Shown here piece by piece: positions 18,053 through 29,600 of a stretch of 39,451 nt of DNA. The position numbers were made by a program, and so were the translations under genes. The notes below the pieces were generated by a model. The model was not told the origin of the DNA. It did not search any database and saw only the letters and a program-made list of their open reading frames with translations. The DNA comes from Banduia mediterranea (lineage in GTDB: Bacteria > Pseudomonadota > Gammaproteobacteria > Nevskiales > Nevskiaceae), in contig NZ_JAVRIC010000029.1 in the NCBI RefSeq assembly GCF_031846245.1, positions 1-39,451 of the forward strand, in the 5' to 3' direction. How positions within the stretch are numbered: the first letter of the stretch is position 1; every line of letters begins with the position of its first letter.

Positions 18053-18814
18053 ATGCCCGAAGCCGCCGGCCAGCAGTGGAACGCGGAGGATTACGCACGC
18101 ACCGGACGATTCGTCGCGGACCTCGGCGTCAGCGTGCTCGGCTGGCTGGCTCCAAAGGCCGATGAGCGCATTCTCGACCTGGGCTGTGGCGATGGCGTGC
18201 TGAGCGAACGTTTGATGGCGCAAGGCTGCGAGGTGCTGGGTGTGGACGCCAGCCCGGAGATGGTCGCGGCCGCCCAATCACGCGGCGTTACGGCCGAGGT
18301 GGTCGATGCGCACGATCTGCCGTACCGGCATGCGTTCGACGCGGTGTTTTCGAACGCGGCGCTGCACTGGATGAAGCGCGATCACGATGCCGTACTCGCG
18401 GGTGTCGCCCGCGCACTCAAGCCGGGTGGGCGCTTTGTGGCCGAACTCGGCGCCGCCGGCAATGTGCTTTCGATGCGCAGTGCGCTGCACCAAGCCCTGG
18501 CGGCCCGTGGCGTCGACGCGGCCCGCTGCGACCCCTGGATGTTCCCGACCCAGGCCGAGTATCGGGCGCGGCTCGAAGCGGCCGGCTTCGTGATCGACCG
18601 GATCGAGCGTTTCGAGCGACCGACCCCCTTGCCGGGTGACGTGATCGGCTGGATGACGACGTTTGCGCGCCGTTTTCTCGATGCCGTAGCGGAGGCCGAG
18701 CGCGAGGCGGTGATCCAGGAGGTGCGCGAGGCGGTGCGTCCGCGGCTGTACAACAGCGGCGCCTGGGTAGCGGACTACGTGCGGCTGCGTTTTGCCGCCC
18801 ATATCCCAACATGA
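18053..18814 (+). CDS. Class I SAM-dependent methyltransferase inside the leu operon
   Basis: The 253-residue protein has the Rossmann methyltransferase fold: motif [10 protein letters not shown] near residues 43-51, the acidic end of strand 2 at GVDASPEM, and the post-I region [24 protein letters not shown] near 84-107, with [12 protein letters not shown] after. The order of motifs and the AxNAALHWM pattern resemble trans-aconitate methyltransferases (Tam/Tmt1 type). It starts two bases after the leuD stop (an overlapping GTG at 18047 is also possible) and ends 10 bp before leuB, so it is surely co-transcribed. Yeast Tmt1 methylates 3-isopropylmalate, so a leucine-pathway acid is a plausible substrate here; this is inference. 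Confidence 0.85.
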   Translation: MPEAAGQQWNAEDYARTGRFVADLGVSVLGWLAPKADERILDLGCGDGVLSERLMAQGCEVLGVDASPEMVAAAQSRGVTAEVVDAHDLPYRHAFDAVFSNAALHWMKRDHDAVLAGVARALKPGGRFVAELGAAGNVLSMRSALHQALAARGVDAARCDPWMFPTQAEYRARLEAAGFVIDRIERFERPTPLPGDVIGWMTTFARRFLDAVAEAEREAVIQEVREAVRPRLYNSGAWVADYVRLRFAAHIPT

Positions 18815-18824
18815 AACCAACGAC

Positions 18825-19901
18825 ATGAGCGATCAAAAGAAAATCCTGCTGTTGCCGGGTGATGGTATCGGACCGGAAGTTGTCGCCGAGGCGCGTCGCG
18901 TGCTCGAAGCGCTGCAGGGCGGGGACTTCAATATCGAATTCAGCGAAGGTCTGATCGGCGGCTGCGCGGTGGATGCCCACGGCACGCCCTTGCCGGATGC
19001 CACGCTGGAAAAGGCGCGTGCTGCCGACGCAGTGCTGATGGGCGCGGTCGGCGGTCCCAAGTGGGACACGCTGGATCGTCCACTGCGCCCGGAACGCGGC
19101 CTGCTGCGCATTCGCGCGGCGCTGGACCTGTACGCCAATCTGCGGCCAGTGCTGTGCTTCGACGAACTGGCCGAGGCATCGACGCTCAAGCCCGAAATCG
19201 TGCGCGGCCTGGACATCCTGATCGTGCGTGAGCTGACCGGCGGCATCTACTTCGGGGAGCCGCGTGGCGTGGTCGAGGAAGGCGGGCAGCGCGTCGGCAT
19301 CAACACCGAACGCTACAGCGAATCGGAAATCGAACGCATCTGCCGCAGCGCTTTCGAATACGCCCGTGTGCGCGATCGGCGCGTCTGTTCGGTGGACAAG
19401 GCGAATGTCCTTGAATCGTCGCAACTGTGGCGTGATACGGCCGAGCGCGTCGCGCGCGACTATCCCGATTGCGCTCTGAGCCATATGTACGTGGACAATG
19501 CGGCGATGCAGCTGGTGCGCGGGCCGGGGCAGTTCGATGTGCTCGTGACCTCCAATCTGTTTGGCGACATTCTGTCCGACATCGGCGCGCAGCTCACCGG
19601 CTCCATCGGCATGCTGCCGTCGGCCTCGCTCAATCGGCAGGGGCAGGGGCTGTACGAGCCGGTTCACGGCAGCGCACCGGATATTGCCGGTCAGGGCAAG
19701 GCCAACCCTCTGGCGACGATCCTGTCGGCAGCGATGATGCTGCGCTACAGCCTGGGGCGTGGCGATCTGGCGGATCGCGTGGAAGCGGCCGTGAAGCGCG
19801 TGCTGGCGAACGGTCTGCGTACCGGCGATATCGCGGGGCCGGGTGAAGCGGTTCTGTCGACGGCGCAAATGAGCGCCGCCGTGGTCGCAGCGCTTCATTG
19901 A
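18825..19901 (+). CDS. leuB: 3-isopropylmalate dehydrogenase
   Basis: LeuB (358 residues) oxidises and decarboxylates 3-isopropylmalate with NAD. Motifs: [15 protein letters not shown] near residue 8, [10 protein letters not shown], the substrate-binding helix [45 protein letters not shown], and [19 protein letters not shown] with [21 protein letters not shown], the NAD-binding loop. The start at 18825 (MSDQKK) gives the usual N-terminus; the Shine-Dalgarno is weak, so translation may depend on coupling to the upstream methyltransferase gene. Confidence 0.96.
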   Translation: MSDQKKILLLPGDGIGPEVVAEARRVLEALQGGDFNIEFSEGLIGGCAVDAHGTPLPDATLEKARAADAVLMGAVGGPKWDTLDRPLRPERGLLRIRAALDLYANLRPVLCFDELAEASTLKPEIVRGLDILIVRELTGGIYFGEPRGVVEEGGQRVGINTERYSESEIERICRSAFEYARVRDRRVCSVDKANVLESSQLWRDTAERVARDYPDCALSHMYVDNAAMQLVRGPGQFDVLVTSNLFGDILSDIGAQLTGSIGMLPSASLNRQGQGLYEPVHGSAPDIAGQGKANPLATILSAAMMLRYSLGRGDLADRVEAAVKRVLANGLRTGDIAGPGEAVLSTAQMSAAVVAALH

Positions 19902-19956
19902 ATTTACGAATGGCGGCGCCGTCGGCGGCGCCGGCAAGCAATCGAGACAGGCAGAC

Positions 19957-20982
<1,026 letters not shown>

Positions 20983-21001
20983 GTGCCAGCGAGCACAGCG
21001 C

Positions 21002-21030
21002 TTGGTTCGCCGCAATATCTAGGGTATAAA
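21002..21030 (+). promoter_or_regulatory. Putative fimV promoter
   Basis: TTGGTT (21002-21007) and TATAAA (21025-21030) are 17 bp apart in the 258-bp asd-fimV spacer, which otherwise holds no gene. A leader of about 200 nt would precede the fimV start. Confidence 0.55.
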
Positions 21031-21240
21031 ACGGCTTACGGGACAATAATAATGTACTACTGTCAGTAGCCGGCTCCTTGCGCTCGCCCGCAATGGCGTC
21101 GCAAGTGAAGGCGGATTGCACGGGGCAAGGGTTCAGGTAGCGGTGAGTGCATGGGAATACACGGAACTCCGGGCGTCGCGGACGCATGTCTGCCCGTGCA
21201 CGGCAAGGCGGAGCGAAACGATACGTCGCGGGAGTGAATC

Positions 21241-24237
21241 GTGAGATCAGTCAGCTTCGGCGGGGCCTTGTTGCTCGCTCTGTGCTCCACTTCGACATGG
21301 GCGCTCGGGCTGGGCGAACTCGAAGTCCGTTCCAGGCTCAATCAGCCACTGGAGGCCAGCATCGGCATCCTCGATGCCGGAGCCGATGAACTCGAATCCC
21401 TGCAGGTGCGGCTGGCCTCGGCCGATGTCTATTCCCAGGCAGGGCTTGATCGCGCCGAATATCTGAACGCCGTGCAGTTGGCCGTGGTCGGCAGCGGCGG
21501 ATCGTCACGGATTCAGCTCTCGAGCGAGGAACTGGCACGCGAGCCGGTTCTGAACCTGTATGTCGAAGCGCGCTGGGGCGAGGGCCGCCTGTTGCGTGAA
21601 TACAGCGTGCTGCTCGATCCGCCCGAATCGGCGATGGCGTCGCCGCGTCCGGCGAATGCCTTGCCGCCGCCAATCGTCGCCGCGGCAGCACCGGCGCCGC
21701 AGAGCAAGCCGGTCGCGCCAAGGGCGCCGTCGAACGATGAATTCTTCGAGACGGCGGACGAAGCCAGCCGCCGCGATTCCGATCCCGCATTGCTGGACCG
21801 CTTCGGTTCATCCGAATCGCAAGGGGCGGCGACGGCTGCCGCCCAGATGCCGAAGACCGGCAGCGTTCCGGTTTCAGCGCCGTCCAATGCCGGAGCTTTG
21901 CCGGCCCGATACGGTCCGATCAAGCATGGCGAGACCTTGTGGCGGGTGGCCTACAATCTGCGCCCGGACGATACCGTCAGCATGGATCAGATGCAGGTCG
22001 CGCTGTATCGCGCGAATCCCAAGGCCTTCGGCGACGGGCGCATCACCGGACTGCTCGCGGGCGTGATGCTCGACGTGCCCAGCCTGTCGAGCATACGCGC
22101 GGTCGACGCCGCTGGCGCCAAGTCCATGCTGGACGCCGCTCGCCGCGGTGCGGTGCCGGCCGCACCGCCGGCGCCTCCGGTGGCGCCCACGCCGCAGCTG
22201 CGGTCGGTGACGCCGCTTGAGTCCGACCCCGAGCCCGAACTCCAGAAATTGCCCGAGCCGGAGGCGTCCAGGCCTGCGCCGGCCGTTTCGGGCGAAGCCA
22301 CGGGCGATCGTCGGCCCGGCTCTGCTTTGGAGGAATTGCAGCGTCAGGGCGCGGCCCAGGACGAGGATCAGACGGACGCCCCACGAGACGATTCCTACGG
22401 CGCGACCGGCGCTGCTTCCGCCGTGCTCGATTCGGCCGACCCGGATACGGAGTCCACCGCGCCAGATGAACCGATGGTGGACGATGCGCCGCCAGCGCCG
22501 GTACGTTCCGCGCCGGTGATCGGGCGCGAAGGCAAGAAGCGCGGTTTGCCCTGGCTGTGGATCGGCCTGCTCGTCGTGGTTCTGGTATTGATCGCCTCGG
22601 TGCTGATGCTGCGGCGCCGCGAGGACAACGACGAAGCACCACCGGTGGCTGCGCCCGCCCCACGGCCGCCGGCGCCGCCGCGCGCGAGCACCCCGGCGAT
22701 GCCGCCGGTCGCCGCCCCGGTGATCATCGCGCCACCCGGGGACCCGCAACCGTCCGAGGACGGTGCCGATACCGATCGCCTGGGGTCGCTGGAGGACAGC
22801 CTGCTGGCGTCGGCGGACGTAGCCACGCCGGGTGCCGACCGCGAATTGCCGTCGATCGAGGATTCGCTGTTCGAAGACGAGGGCTTCGACAAGACCGTAC
22901 AGATGCCGGCGATGGATGCGGCTGCGGCGCGTCGCGACAGCAACGGGGTCGATTTCGACGTGACCTCGCAGTTTGAAGCCGAGACGATGCGTATCGATCT
23001 CGATTCCAACGACCCGCTGTCCGAGGCCGATTTTCATATCGCCTATGGGCTGTACGATGAAGCGGCGCTGCTGTTGCGGCAGGCCGCGGAGAACGCGCCG
23101 GAGCGGACCGACATCCGTGTGAAGCTTGCGGAAACGTATTTCGCCGCCAACAAGCCCGTGGAGTTTCTCGAAGTCACCGAAGGGCTGCGTGAAGAACTCG
23201 ACGCCGCGCAATGGCAGAACATCGGCATCATGGGCCGGCAGCTCACGCCGGACGCGGCGATGTTCGCCGACGACGGGCAGGGCGATGCGAGCCTCCTCGA
23301 TTCACCGGTGGATTTCGAACTCGAGGCCGCCCCGGAGACGCCGGATGCGCTCGCGCCGATGTCGATGGACCTCACCCTGGACGAAATCAGCTTCGACGAG
23401 GCTCAGGACGTCTCCGGGGCCAGCGCCGATATCGGCGTCGCAGCCGCTCCGGAGCGCGCGCGCCAGGAGTCTCTGGACGAGGCCGACAACGGAATGCTCG
23501 ACTTCAGCCTGGAAGATTTCGAACTCGACGGTGAACAGGCCGAGCCGCCACCGATCGAAGTGGCCGAGCCGCTGAGCGCCGACTCCGACGCGGCTGCCGA
23601 TGCGGAGCCGGCAGACAGGGATCCAAGCCTAGTGACGGAGCCGGCGCAGCTCGATACCCATGCGCTGGACTTCGACCTGTCGGATTTCGATCTGGATCCC
23701 GCCTCTTCGGAGACGTTGCCCGACGCACAGACCGCCTACCCGTCCTCGTCGCTCTCGTCCGCGCAATCGTTCTCCGATTTCGACTCGCAGTCTTCGGACT
23801 CGCCGCAGGAGCCGACCTTCCCCGAACTGGATCTGCAATCATTCGACGCACCGTCGGCGGACACGATGCCGGATGCCGAAGCGACGGAGGAATCGATCGA
23901 ATCCTTCAGTGAATCGTTCGATGCGCCGATTGAGCCAGGCTTTGACGCACCGCTTGATTCGGACATCGATCCGCCGGACGCAGCCCCAGCCGTGGGATCC
24001 ACGTTCGAGTCCGAACCGCCGCTCGAAGACACCGGTGAATTCTCGATACAGGAGTTCGACGACATTGAACTCGACCTGGACGGCGGTGACGAGGCGGCGA
24101 CCAGGCTCGATCTGGCGAAGGCCTACGTGGACATCGGCGACGCCGACATGGCGCGTACACTGTTGCAGGAAGTGGCCGATCTCGGATCGCCCGAACAGCA
24201 GCAGCAAGCGCGAGATCTGCTGTCGCGGCTGGCCTGA
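21241..24237 (+). CDS. fimV: FimV-like peptidoglycan-binding pilus/polarity protein
   Basis: FimV is an inner membrane hub that binds peptidoglycan, supports type IV pilus assembly and raises cAMP in Pseudomonas. This 998-residue protein has a signal peptide (ends TWALG), the conserved FimV N-terminal domain (LGELEVRSRLNQPLEASI), a LysM-type segment (about 221-285, KHGETLWRVAYNL), a Pro/Ala-rich linker, one membrane helix (about 434-457, LWIGLLVVVLVLIASVLML), a cytoplasmic TPR-like part (about 590-670), a long acidic repetitive region (DFDLSDFDLDP, DFSLEDFELD) and the FimV C-terminal domain (LDLAKAYVDIGDADMARTLL, from about 958). The GTG start is preceded by GGGAGTGA. Confidence 0.93.
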   Translation: MRSVSFGGALLLALCSTSTWALGLGELEVRSRLNQPLEASIGILDAGADELESLQVRLASADVYSQAGLDRAEYLNAVQLAVVGSGGSSRIQLSSEELAREPVLNLYVEARWGEGRLLREYSVLLDPPESAMASPRPANALPPPIVAAAAPAPQSKPVAPRAPSNDEFFETADEASRRDSDPALLDRFGSSESQGAATAAAQMPKTGSVPVSAPSNAGALPARYGPIKHGETLWRVAYNLRPDDTVSMDQMQVALYRANPKAFGDGRITGLLAGVMLDVPSLSSIRAVDAAGAKSMLDAARRGAVPAAPPAPPVAPTPQLRSVTPLESDPEPELQKLPEPEASRPAPAVSGEATGDRRPGSALEELQRQGAAQDEDQTDAPRDDSYGATGAASAVLDSADPDTESTAPDEPMVDDAPPAPVRSAPVIGREGKKRGLPWLWIGLLVVVLVLIASVLMLRRREDNDEAPPVAAPAPRPPAPPRASTPAMPPVAAPVIIAPPGDPQPSEDGADTDRLGSLEDSLLASADVATPGADRELPSIEDSLFEDEGFDKTVQMPAMDAAAARRDSNGVDFDVTSQFEAETMRIDLDSNDPLSEADFHIAYGLYDEAALLLRQAAENAPERTDIRVKLAETYFAANKPVEFLEVTEGLREELDAAQWQNIGIMGRQLTPDAAMFADDGQGDASLLDSPVDFELEAAPETPDALAPMSMDLTLDEISFDEAQDVSGASADIGVAAAPERARQESLDEADNGMLDFSLEDFELDGEQAEPPPIEVAEPLSADSDAAADAEPADRDPSLVTEPAQLDTHALDFDLSDFDLDPASSETLPDAQTAYPSSSLSSAQSFSDFDSQSSDSPQEPTFPELDLQSFDAPSADTMPDAEATEESIESFSESFDAPIEPGFDAPLDSDIDPPDAAPAVGSTFESEPPLEDTGEFSIQEFDDIELDLDGGDEAATRLDLAKAYVDIGDADMARTLLQEVADLGSPEQQQQARDLLSRLA

Positions 24238-24263
24238 GCGCCCATCGTAGGCTTCAGGGCCGC

Positions 24264-24971
24264 ATGGACCCGACGAACACGCACGATTGCCGAACCCAAG
24301 CACTGCTCCCAGCACCTCCTCCTGTGTACCCGGCCGTTCGAATCGCCTGTCTGCTCGCCTTCGCGGCGCTGCTGCCGATCCTTCCGATCGCTGCGCTGGC
24401 GCTGGCCGCCGCGAGCTTGCTGCTCACCCATGCCTGTCTTGGGCGCGCGTCGTTGCTGCGATATGGCCGCGGCCTGATGCGCCTGCGTTATCTGTTTCTG
24501 GCGATTCTCATCCTCTATGTCGGGCTGACGCCGGGCACGCCACTGTGGAGCGTTCTGCCGGGGATCAGCGTAGAGGGGCTGAGCGAAGGTGCGCGCCGCG
24601 CGCTGGTACTGGCGGACCTGCTGGCGGCCGTGTTCTGGTTGACGCAGGTCACGCCGATGCCGGCACTGGCCGGCGGGCTGCTGTGGCTGCTGCGGCCGTT
24701 GCGTCTGATCGGCGTGGATGATCGGCGACTGGGCCTGCGTCTGGCGCTGGCGCTGGAATACGTCACCGAGGCCGGGCAGCTTATCGACAGCGTGCGCCGC
24801 GAATCACGCCGCGGCCTGATCGACGCGGCGGCGGCCGCGATCCTGCGCGCCGAAGAACTGAGCCACAGCGAACACGGCGATGTCACCGTACCGATGCTAC
24901 CGGCGCCGCCGGTCTGGCAGTGGCTCGCGCCGATGTTGCTGGTGGCGCTGTTTTTCGTGTGGCCGCGATGA
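24264..24971 (+). CDS. EcfT/CbiQ-like integral membrane protein
   Basis: A 235-residue protein with about five hydrophobic segments (near 22-55, 75-92, 110-130, 140-155 and 217-233). Between them are cytoplasmic stretches resembling the T component of energy-coupling factor transporters: LSEGARRALVLADLL and LRPLRLIGVDDRRLGLRLALALEYV, where CbiQ/EcfT proteins carry their coupling helices. No ATPase or substrate-binding S component lies nearby. It sits between fimV and truA, and its TGA overlaps the truA ATG, so it is part of that transcript. The substrate and even the transporter role are uncertain. Confidence 0.55.
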   Translation: MDPTNTHDCRTQALLPAPPPVYPAVRIACLLAFAALLPILPIAALALAAASLLLTHACLGRASLLRYGRGLMRLRYLFLAILILYVGLTPGTPLWSVLPGISVEGLSEGARRALVLADLLAAVFWLTQVTPMPALAGGLLWLLRPLRLIGVDDRRLGLRLALALEYVTEAGQLIDSVRRESRRGLIDAAAAAILRAEELSHSEHGDVTVPMLPAPPVWQWLAPMLLVALFFVWPR

Positions 24972-25753
24972 GGCGTTGGTGCGCGGGCGTGGAGTACCAT
25001 GGCGGTGCCTATTCCGGCTGGCAGGCGCAAAACCACCACGTATCGGTGCAGGCGACGCTGGAGACGGCCCTGTCGCGGATCGCGAATCATCCGGTTCGTC
25101 TGGTGGCCGCTGGCCGTACCGATGCCGGCGTCCACGCTCTGCAACAGGTCGTGCACTTCGACAGCGATGCCGCGCGTCTGCCGGATGCCTGGGTCCTGGG
25201 CAGCAACACGCAGCTGCCGGCCGATATCAGCCTGCCGTGGGTGAAGCCGGTCGACGGCACGTTCAATGCGCGTTATTCGGCGCTGTCGCGTCGTTATCGC
25301 TATCTGATTCACAATCATCGTTCGCGGTCCGCGCTGAGCGGTGGCCGGGCCACCTGGTGGACCTATCCGCTGGATGCCACGTGCATGCATCGCGCGGCCC
25401 AGGTCCTGGTCGGGACGCATGATTTTTCGGCGTTTCGGGCCTCGGTCTGCCAGTCGCGCACGCCGGTACGGAACCTGTTGGCGATCGAGGTGTTCCGGCG
25501 CGGCGACTTCGTGGTGATCGACGTGATCGCCAATGCCTTTCTGCACCACATGGTGCGAAACATCACCGGCAGCCTGCTGATGGTGGGGCAGGGGCGTCAC
25601 CCCGAAACCTGGATTGCGGAGCTGCTTGCCGGCCGGGACAGAACGCGCGCGGGGATGACGGCACCGGCCGATGGCCTGTATTTTGTCGGCCCCCGCTATC
25701 CGGACGGCTATGGCCTGCCGCCACCGCCGGAACCCTGGTTTCCCGCCGGTTGA
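24968..25753 (+). CDS. truA: tRNA pseudouridine(38-40) synthase
   Basis: TruA (261 residues) isomerises uridines 38-40 in the anticodon arm of many tRNAs. The catalytic Asp is D52 in the signature AGRTDAGVHALQQV. Other family segments are VEYHGGAYSGWQ near residue 8, FNARYSALSRRYRY, GTHDFSAFRAS and FLHHMVRNITGSLL near the C-terminus. The ATG at 24968 overlaps the stop of the upstream gene (ATGA) and removes 16 spurious N-terminal residues of the longer frame. The truA-trpF pair is conserved in gammaproteobacteria. Confidence 0.96.
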   Translation: MRRWCAGVEYHGGAYSGWQAQNHHVSVQATLETALSRIANHPVRLVAAGRTDAGVHALQQVVHFDSDAARLPDAWVLGSNTQLPADISLPWVKPVDGTFNARYSALSRRYRYLIHNHRSRSALSGGRATWWTYPLDATCMHRAAQVLVGTHDFSAFRASVCQSRTPVRNLLAIEVFRRGDFVVIDVIANAFLHHMVRNITGSLLMVGQGRHPETWIAELLAGRDRTRAGMTAPADGLYFVGPRYPDGYGLPPPPEPWFPAG

Positions 25754-25767
25754 TTCAGAGAGTCCTC

Positions 25768-26392
25768 TTGCCCACACTGCCCACGCAAAGAACCCGCATC
25801 AAGTTCTGTGGCATCACCCGCGCCGAGGATGCGCGTCGGGCGATCGCCCTCGGTGTTGACGCGCTGGGTTTTGTTCTGGTGCCGGCGAGCCGTCGCGCGC
25901 TCGACATCGAGGCGGCGGTCGCGCTGCGGCGTGAACTGCCACCGTTCGTGGCGGTGGTCGCATTGCTGATGGACGCGGATCGCGAATTCATCGCGCAGCT
26001 GGTGGGCCGCCTGCGGCCGGACCTGCTGCAGTTCCACGGCAGCGAATCGCCGGATCTGTGTCGAGCCTGGGGCCGGCCATACATCAAATCCGTCGCCATG
26101 GCCGAGCCGCAGGATCTGGCCACGCAAAGTGCACACTACGCGGATGCAAGCGCGCTGCTGCTGGACGGGCATCCGACCGGCGAATTGGGCGGGCAGGGTA
26201 CGGCCTTCGACTGGAGCCGGATCGCCGGAGGCACACATCCGCTGATACTCGCGGGCGGCCTGAATCCGGATAATGTGGCCTCCGCGATCGGGCGGGTCCG
26301 GCCCTATGCTGTGGATGTAAGCAGCGGAATCGAAAGCGCGCCGGGTCTCAAGGACGCGGCGCTCATGCAAAAGTTCATAGAAGAGGTTCGTC

Positions 26393-26409
<17 letters not shown>
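25768..26409 (+). CDS. trpF: Phosphoribosylanthranilate isomerase
   Basis: TrpF catalyses the Amadori rearrangement of phosphoribosylanthranilate in tryptophan synthesis. It is a TIM barrel of 213 residues with [16 protein letters not shown] (catalytic Cys14), [42 protein letters not shown] (catalytic Asp) and the phosphate-binding [11 protein letters not shown] plus [10 protein letters not shown] place the start at the TTG at 25768 because AGAGAG lies six bases upstream; a TTG at 25750 overlapping the truA stop is the alternative. The end overlaps trpB by 17 bp. Confidence 0.94.
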
Positions 26410-27610
<1,201 letters not shown>

Positions 27611-27612
27611 GA

Positions 27613-28060
27613 CGCAGACCCTGGTTCCTGGTGCTGACGAAGCCGGCAGGCGTGAGCTTGAGCGCCCTGAAACCGATGCCGTGCGCACGCTGAACGTTGG
27701 CGGCAATGGCCTTGCTCATGGCCTGACGTCCCGGTTCGCGCCGGGCCTGCGGAACCTTGCCGCACAGCGGTTCGAACTGCTTGCGTGCCGCCGGAATCAG
27801 CTCGCTCACGGGCAGCGGCCGGCGCTGTATCGGCCAGATGGTTCGGCTTGAGCCCCCAGCGGCCCGAAGGTCTCGCCAAATTCGTCGGGATCGTCGTGCT
27901 CCCCGAACTGTTCGGCAATCGTTGATTCCGGCACCTTGTGCGTTTTCGCGAGCGTGCTCAGAAACTCCCGACGCGCCTGGCCGGAAACGGTTGCGGATAC
28001 CGTGAAGTCCAGCCGGTCGGCCTTCCCGGTCGGCGGGCGGATTTGGATTCGTCCGTCGGT
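27613..28060 (-). pseudogene. Degenerate fourth member of the adjacent paralog family
   Basis: Translated on the minus strand, about 28050-27850 reads LDFTVSATVSGQARREFL, AEQFGEHDD and FGETFGPLG. This aligns with LDFGFSPAVSAKVRREL ... FAPLG of the intact gene at 28858-29433. A one-base G insertion (CTGGGGGCTCAAG near 27850) then shifts the frame; the next frame gives LKPNHLADT, matching LRADNFADA. The TAYWVSMW segment is deleted and the frame shifts again to RPLPVSELIPAARKQFE and REPGRQAM. A further deletion leads to ALKLTPAGFVS, the family C-terminus. The reading frame runs on toward trpB without its own stop. No start codon is evident. Boundaries are approximate. Confidence 0.8.
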
Positions 28061-28096
28061 GCGACATCCAGGCGTCGATTGAGGATAGGGGCAAGC

Positions 28097-28834
28097 TCAG
28101 CGGCGAACGAAGCCATCCGACCTCAGTTCCATCCGGCTCATGTCCAGACCCATCTTGAGGGCCTGGGCCTGGGTCGCGCTGGCCAATTGCTGACGTTCCG
28201 CCTTGCTGTTGGCGCTGCTTCTCAGTGTGATCGTCCACATGGTCTCGTAGATGTACGCCTCGGCAAGTTGCTGGCGCATGCCGTTGCTGGCCGAGCGCAG
28301 CTTTTCGTTGTTCGCCAGTTGCTGCCGGACCTGCGCTCGTACCGCCTGGACTTCCCCCTTTTTCGGCAAGTCGGTCTGCTTGGCGGCCATCCAGGTCACG
28401 ACCCAGTAGGCCGTCATCGCATCGGCAACATCGTCGCTGCGCAGGCCATACGGACCGACGTCGGCCTCGAAGCGCTCGATCATGTCGCGATCCGCGAGAT
28501 CGCTTTTCGCGCTGCGCGCCATGCGCTCGTCGGTCTTGCGTAGATTGTCGAGAAATCTTTGTTCCATCGCCTCGGAAATCGAGGCCGTAGGAAGGTAGGA
28601 AAAATCGTTGCCCTCGGGTCTTGTTGCGTCATCCTCGTCATGGCGCAGACGCTTGGTGGCCTGTTCGACCTCGTGGGCACCCGCCATGTTGCCGAGGTCC
28701 TGCTGTTGCAGCAGCAGCATCATGTTGAGGTTGGCGTTGACGTCGATTTGCGTGCCGTAGTACTGCGCCTGGGCGGTGGCGCTGCACAGCAGGGCGAACA
28801 GGACTGCAAGAGCGCTGTGGAGCAGGTTTGGCAT
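28097..28834 (-). CDS. Secreted protein of an unnamed paralog family (copy 1)
   Basis: A 245-residue protein with a signal peptide (MPNLLHSALAVLFALLCSATAQA). The mature part starts with a Gln/Asn-rich helix (MMLLLQQQDLG). The shared family core follows: GPYGLRSDDVADAMTAYWVVTW, a helical middle with Ala/Gln-rich segments, EAYIYETMW and the C-terminal MELRSDGFVRR. I cannot assign a function; it may belong to the family listed as DUF6683, which I cannot check. The start is set by the signal peptide and by GGAAG upstream. It lies 23 bp after the next paralog on the same strand, so the two form one unit. Confidence 0.75.
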   Translation of the reverse strand: MPNLLHSALAVLFALLCSATAQAQYYGTQIDVNANLNMMLLLQQQDLGNMAGAHEVEQATKRLRHDEDDATRPEGNDFSYLPTASISEAMEQRFLDNLRKTDERMARSAKSDLADRDMIERFEADVGPYGLRSDDVADAMTAYWVVTWMAAKQTDLPKKGEVQAVRAQVRQQLANNEKLRSASNGMRQQLAEAYIYETMWTITLRSSANSKAERQQLASATQAQALKMGLDMSRMELRSDGFVRR

Positions 28835-28857
28835 GGTTTCTTCCGGGCGGGATGATT

Positions 28858-29433
28858 TCAGTGCTTGGTCATGCGGGTGAATCCGGATTCGGTCAGCTGC
28901 ATCGCCTTGAGGTTCACGCCGCGCTTGCTCTGCATGTTGCGGGCGGAGTTTTCGGACAATGCCTGCAAGGCCTGTACGTCGCCCGCTGCCAGCTTGCGCT
29001 CGCGCTCTTCCAGCGCGAGCATCGTTTCGTAGATCATCACTTCCGCCATCGTCTGGCGATCGCCCTCGCGTTTGACGTAGGGGTTCTTGTGCCACATCGC
29101 AGCCAGCTGCAGTCGCGCCGCTGCAAAGGCCGACCTCGGCGGCAGTTCCTTGCGGTGGATCAGCGACCACATGCTGACCCAGTAAGCGGTCATGGCATCG
29201 GCGAAGTTGTCCGCGCGCAGGCCCAGCGGTGCGAATCGAAGTGCAAACTCGGCGATGAAGTCTCGATCACCGATTGCGGCGCGAATCGTCTCCGGTGGTT
29301 GTCGGCTGCTCTTGGCAAGGCTGTCGACCAACTCGCGGCGCACCTTGGCGGACACGGCCGGCGAAAAACCGAAGTCGAGGGAATCGATGGCTTTGGACAA
29401 GGGGAGGTCGGTGGCGGCGCTTGCCGTATTCAT
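28858..29433 (-). CDS. Protein of the same paralog family without a signal peptide (copy 2)
   Basis: A 191-residue protein sharing the core FAPLGLRADNFADAMTAYWVSMW, the segment EVMIYETMLALEERE and the end LKAMQLTESGFTRM with its neighbours. Unlike copies 1 and 3 it has no hydrophobic N-terminus (MNTASAATDLPLSKAID), so as called it would stay in the cytoplasm. AAGGA lies ten bases before the ATG. A perfect hairpin AACTGGGG-ACTC-CCCCAGTT (29505-29524) lies in its upstream spacer. Function unknown. Confidence 0.75.
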   Translation of the reverse strand: MNTASAATDLPLSKAIDSLDFGFSPAVSAKVRRELVDSLAKSSRQPPETIRAAIGDRDFIAEFALRFAPLGLRADNFADAMTAYWVSMWSLIHRKELPPRSAFAAARLQLAAMWHKNPYVKREGDRQTMAEVMIYETMLALEERERKLAAGDVQALQALSENSARNMQSKRGVNLKAMQLTESGFTRMTKH

Positions 29434-29504
29434 GTTGTGTGTCCTTCGTTCACTGGGAGCGGCCGGCCGCGCTGCGATTCATCCCTCATTCGGGAGTGCT
29501 TGCC

Positions 29505-29524
29505 AACTGGGGACTCCCCCAGTT
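29505..29524. other. Perfect 8-bp hairpin between paralog genes
   Basis: AACTGGGG and CCCCAGTT flank a four-base loop. There is no T run on either side, so it is not a standard terminator. It could stabilise the upstream transcript end or bind a regulator. Confidence 0.4.
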
Positions 29525-29600
29525 TGTAAAACGGATCAGTGCGCTTCCACTGCATGGAACATGAGGCTGGGCGGTGCCGCCGCAGTGTGTCGGAGGCTTT

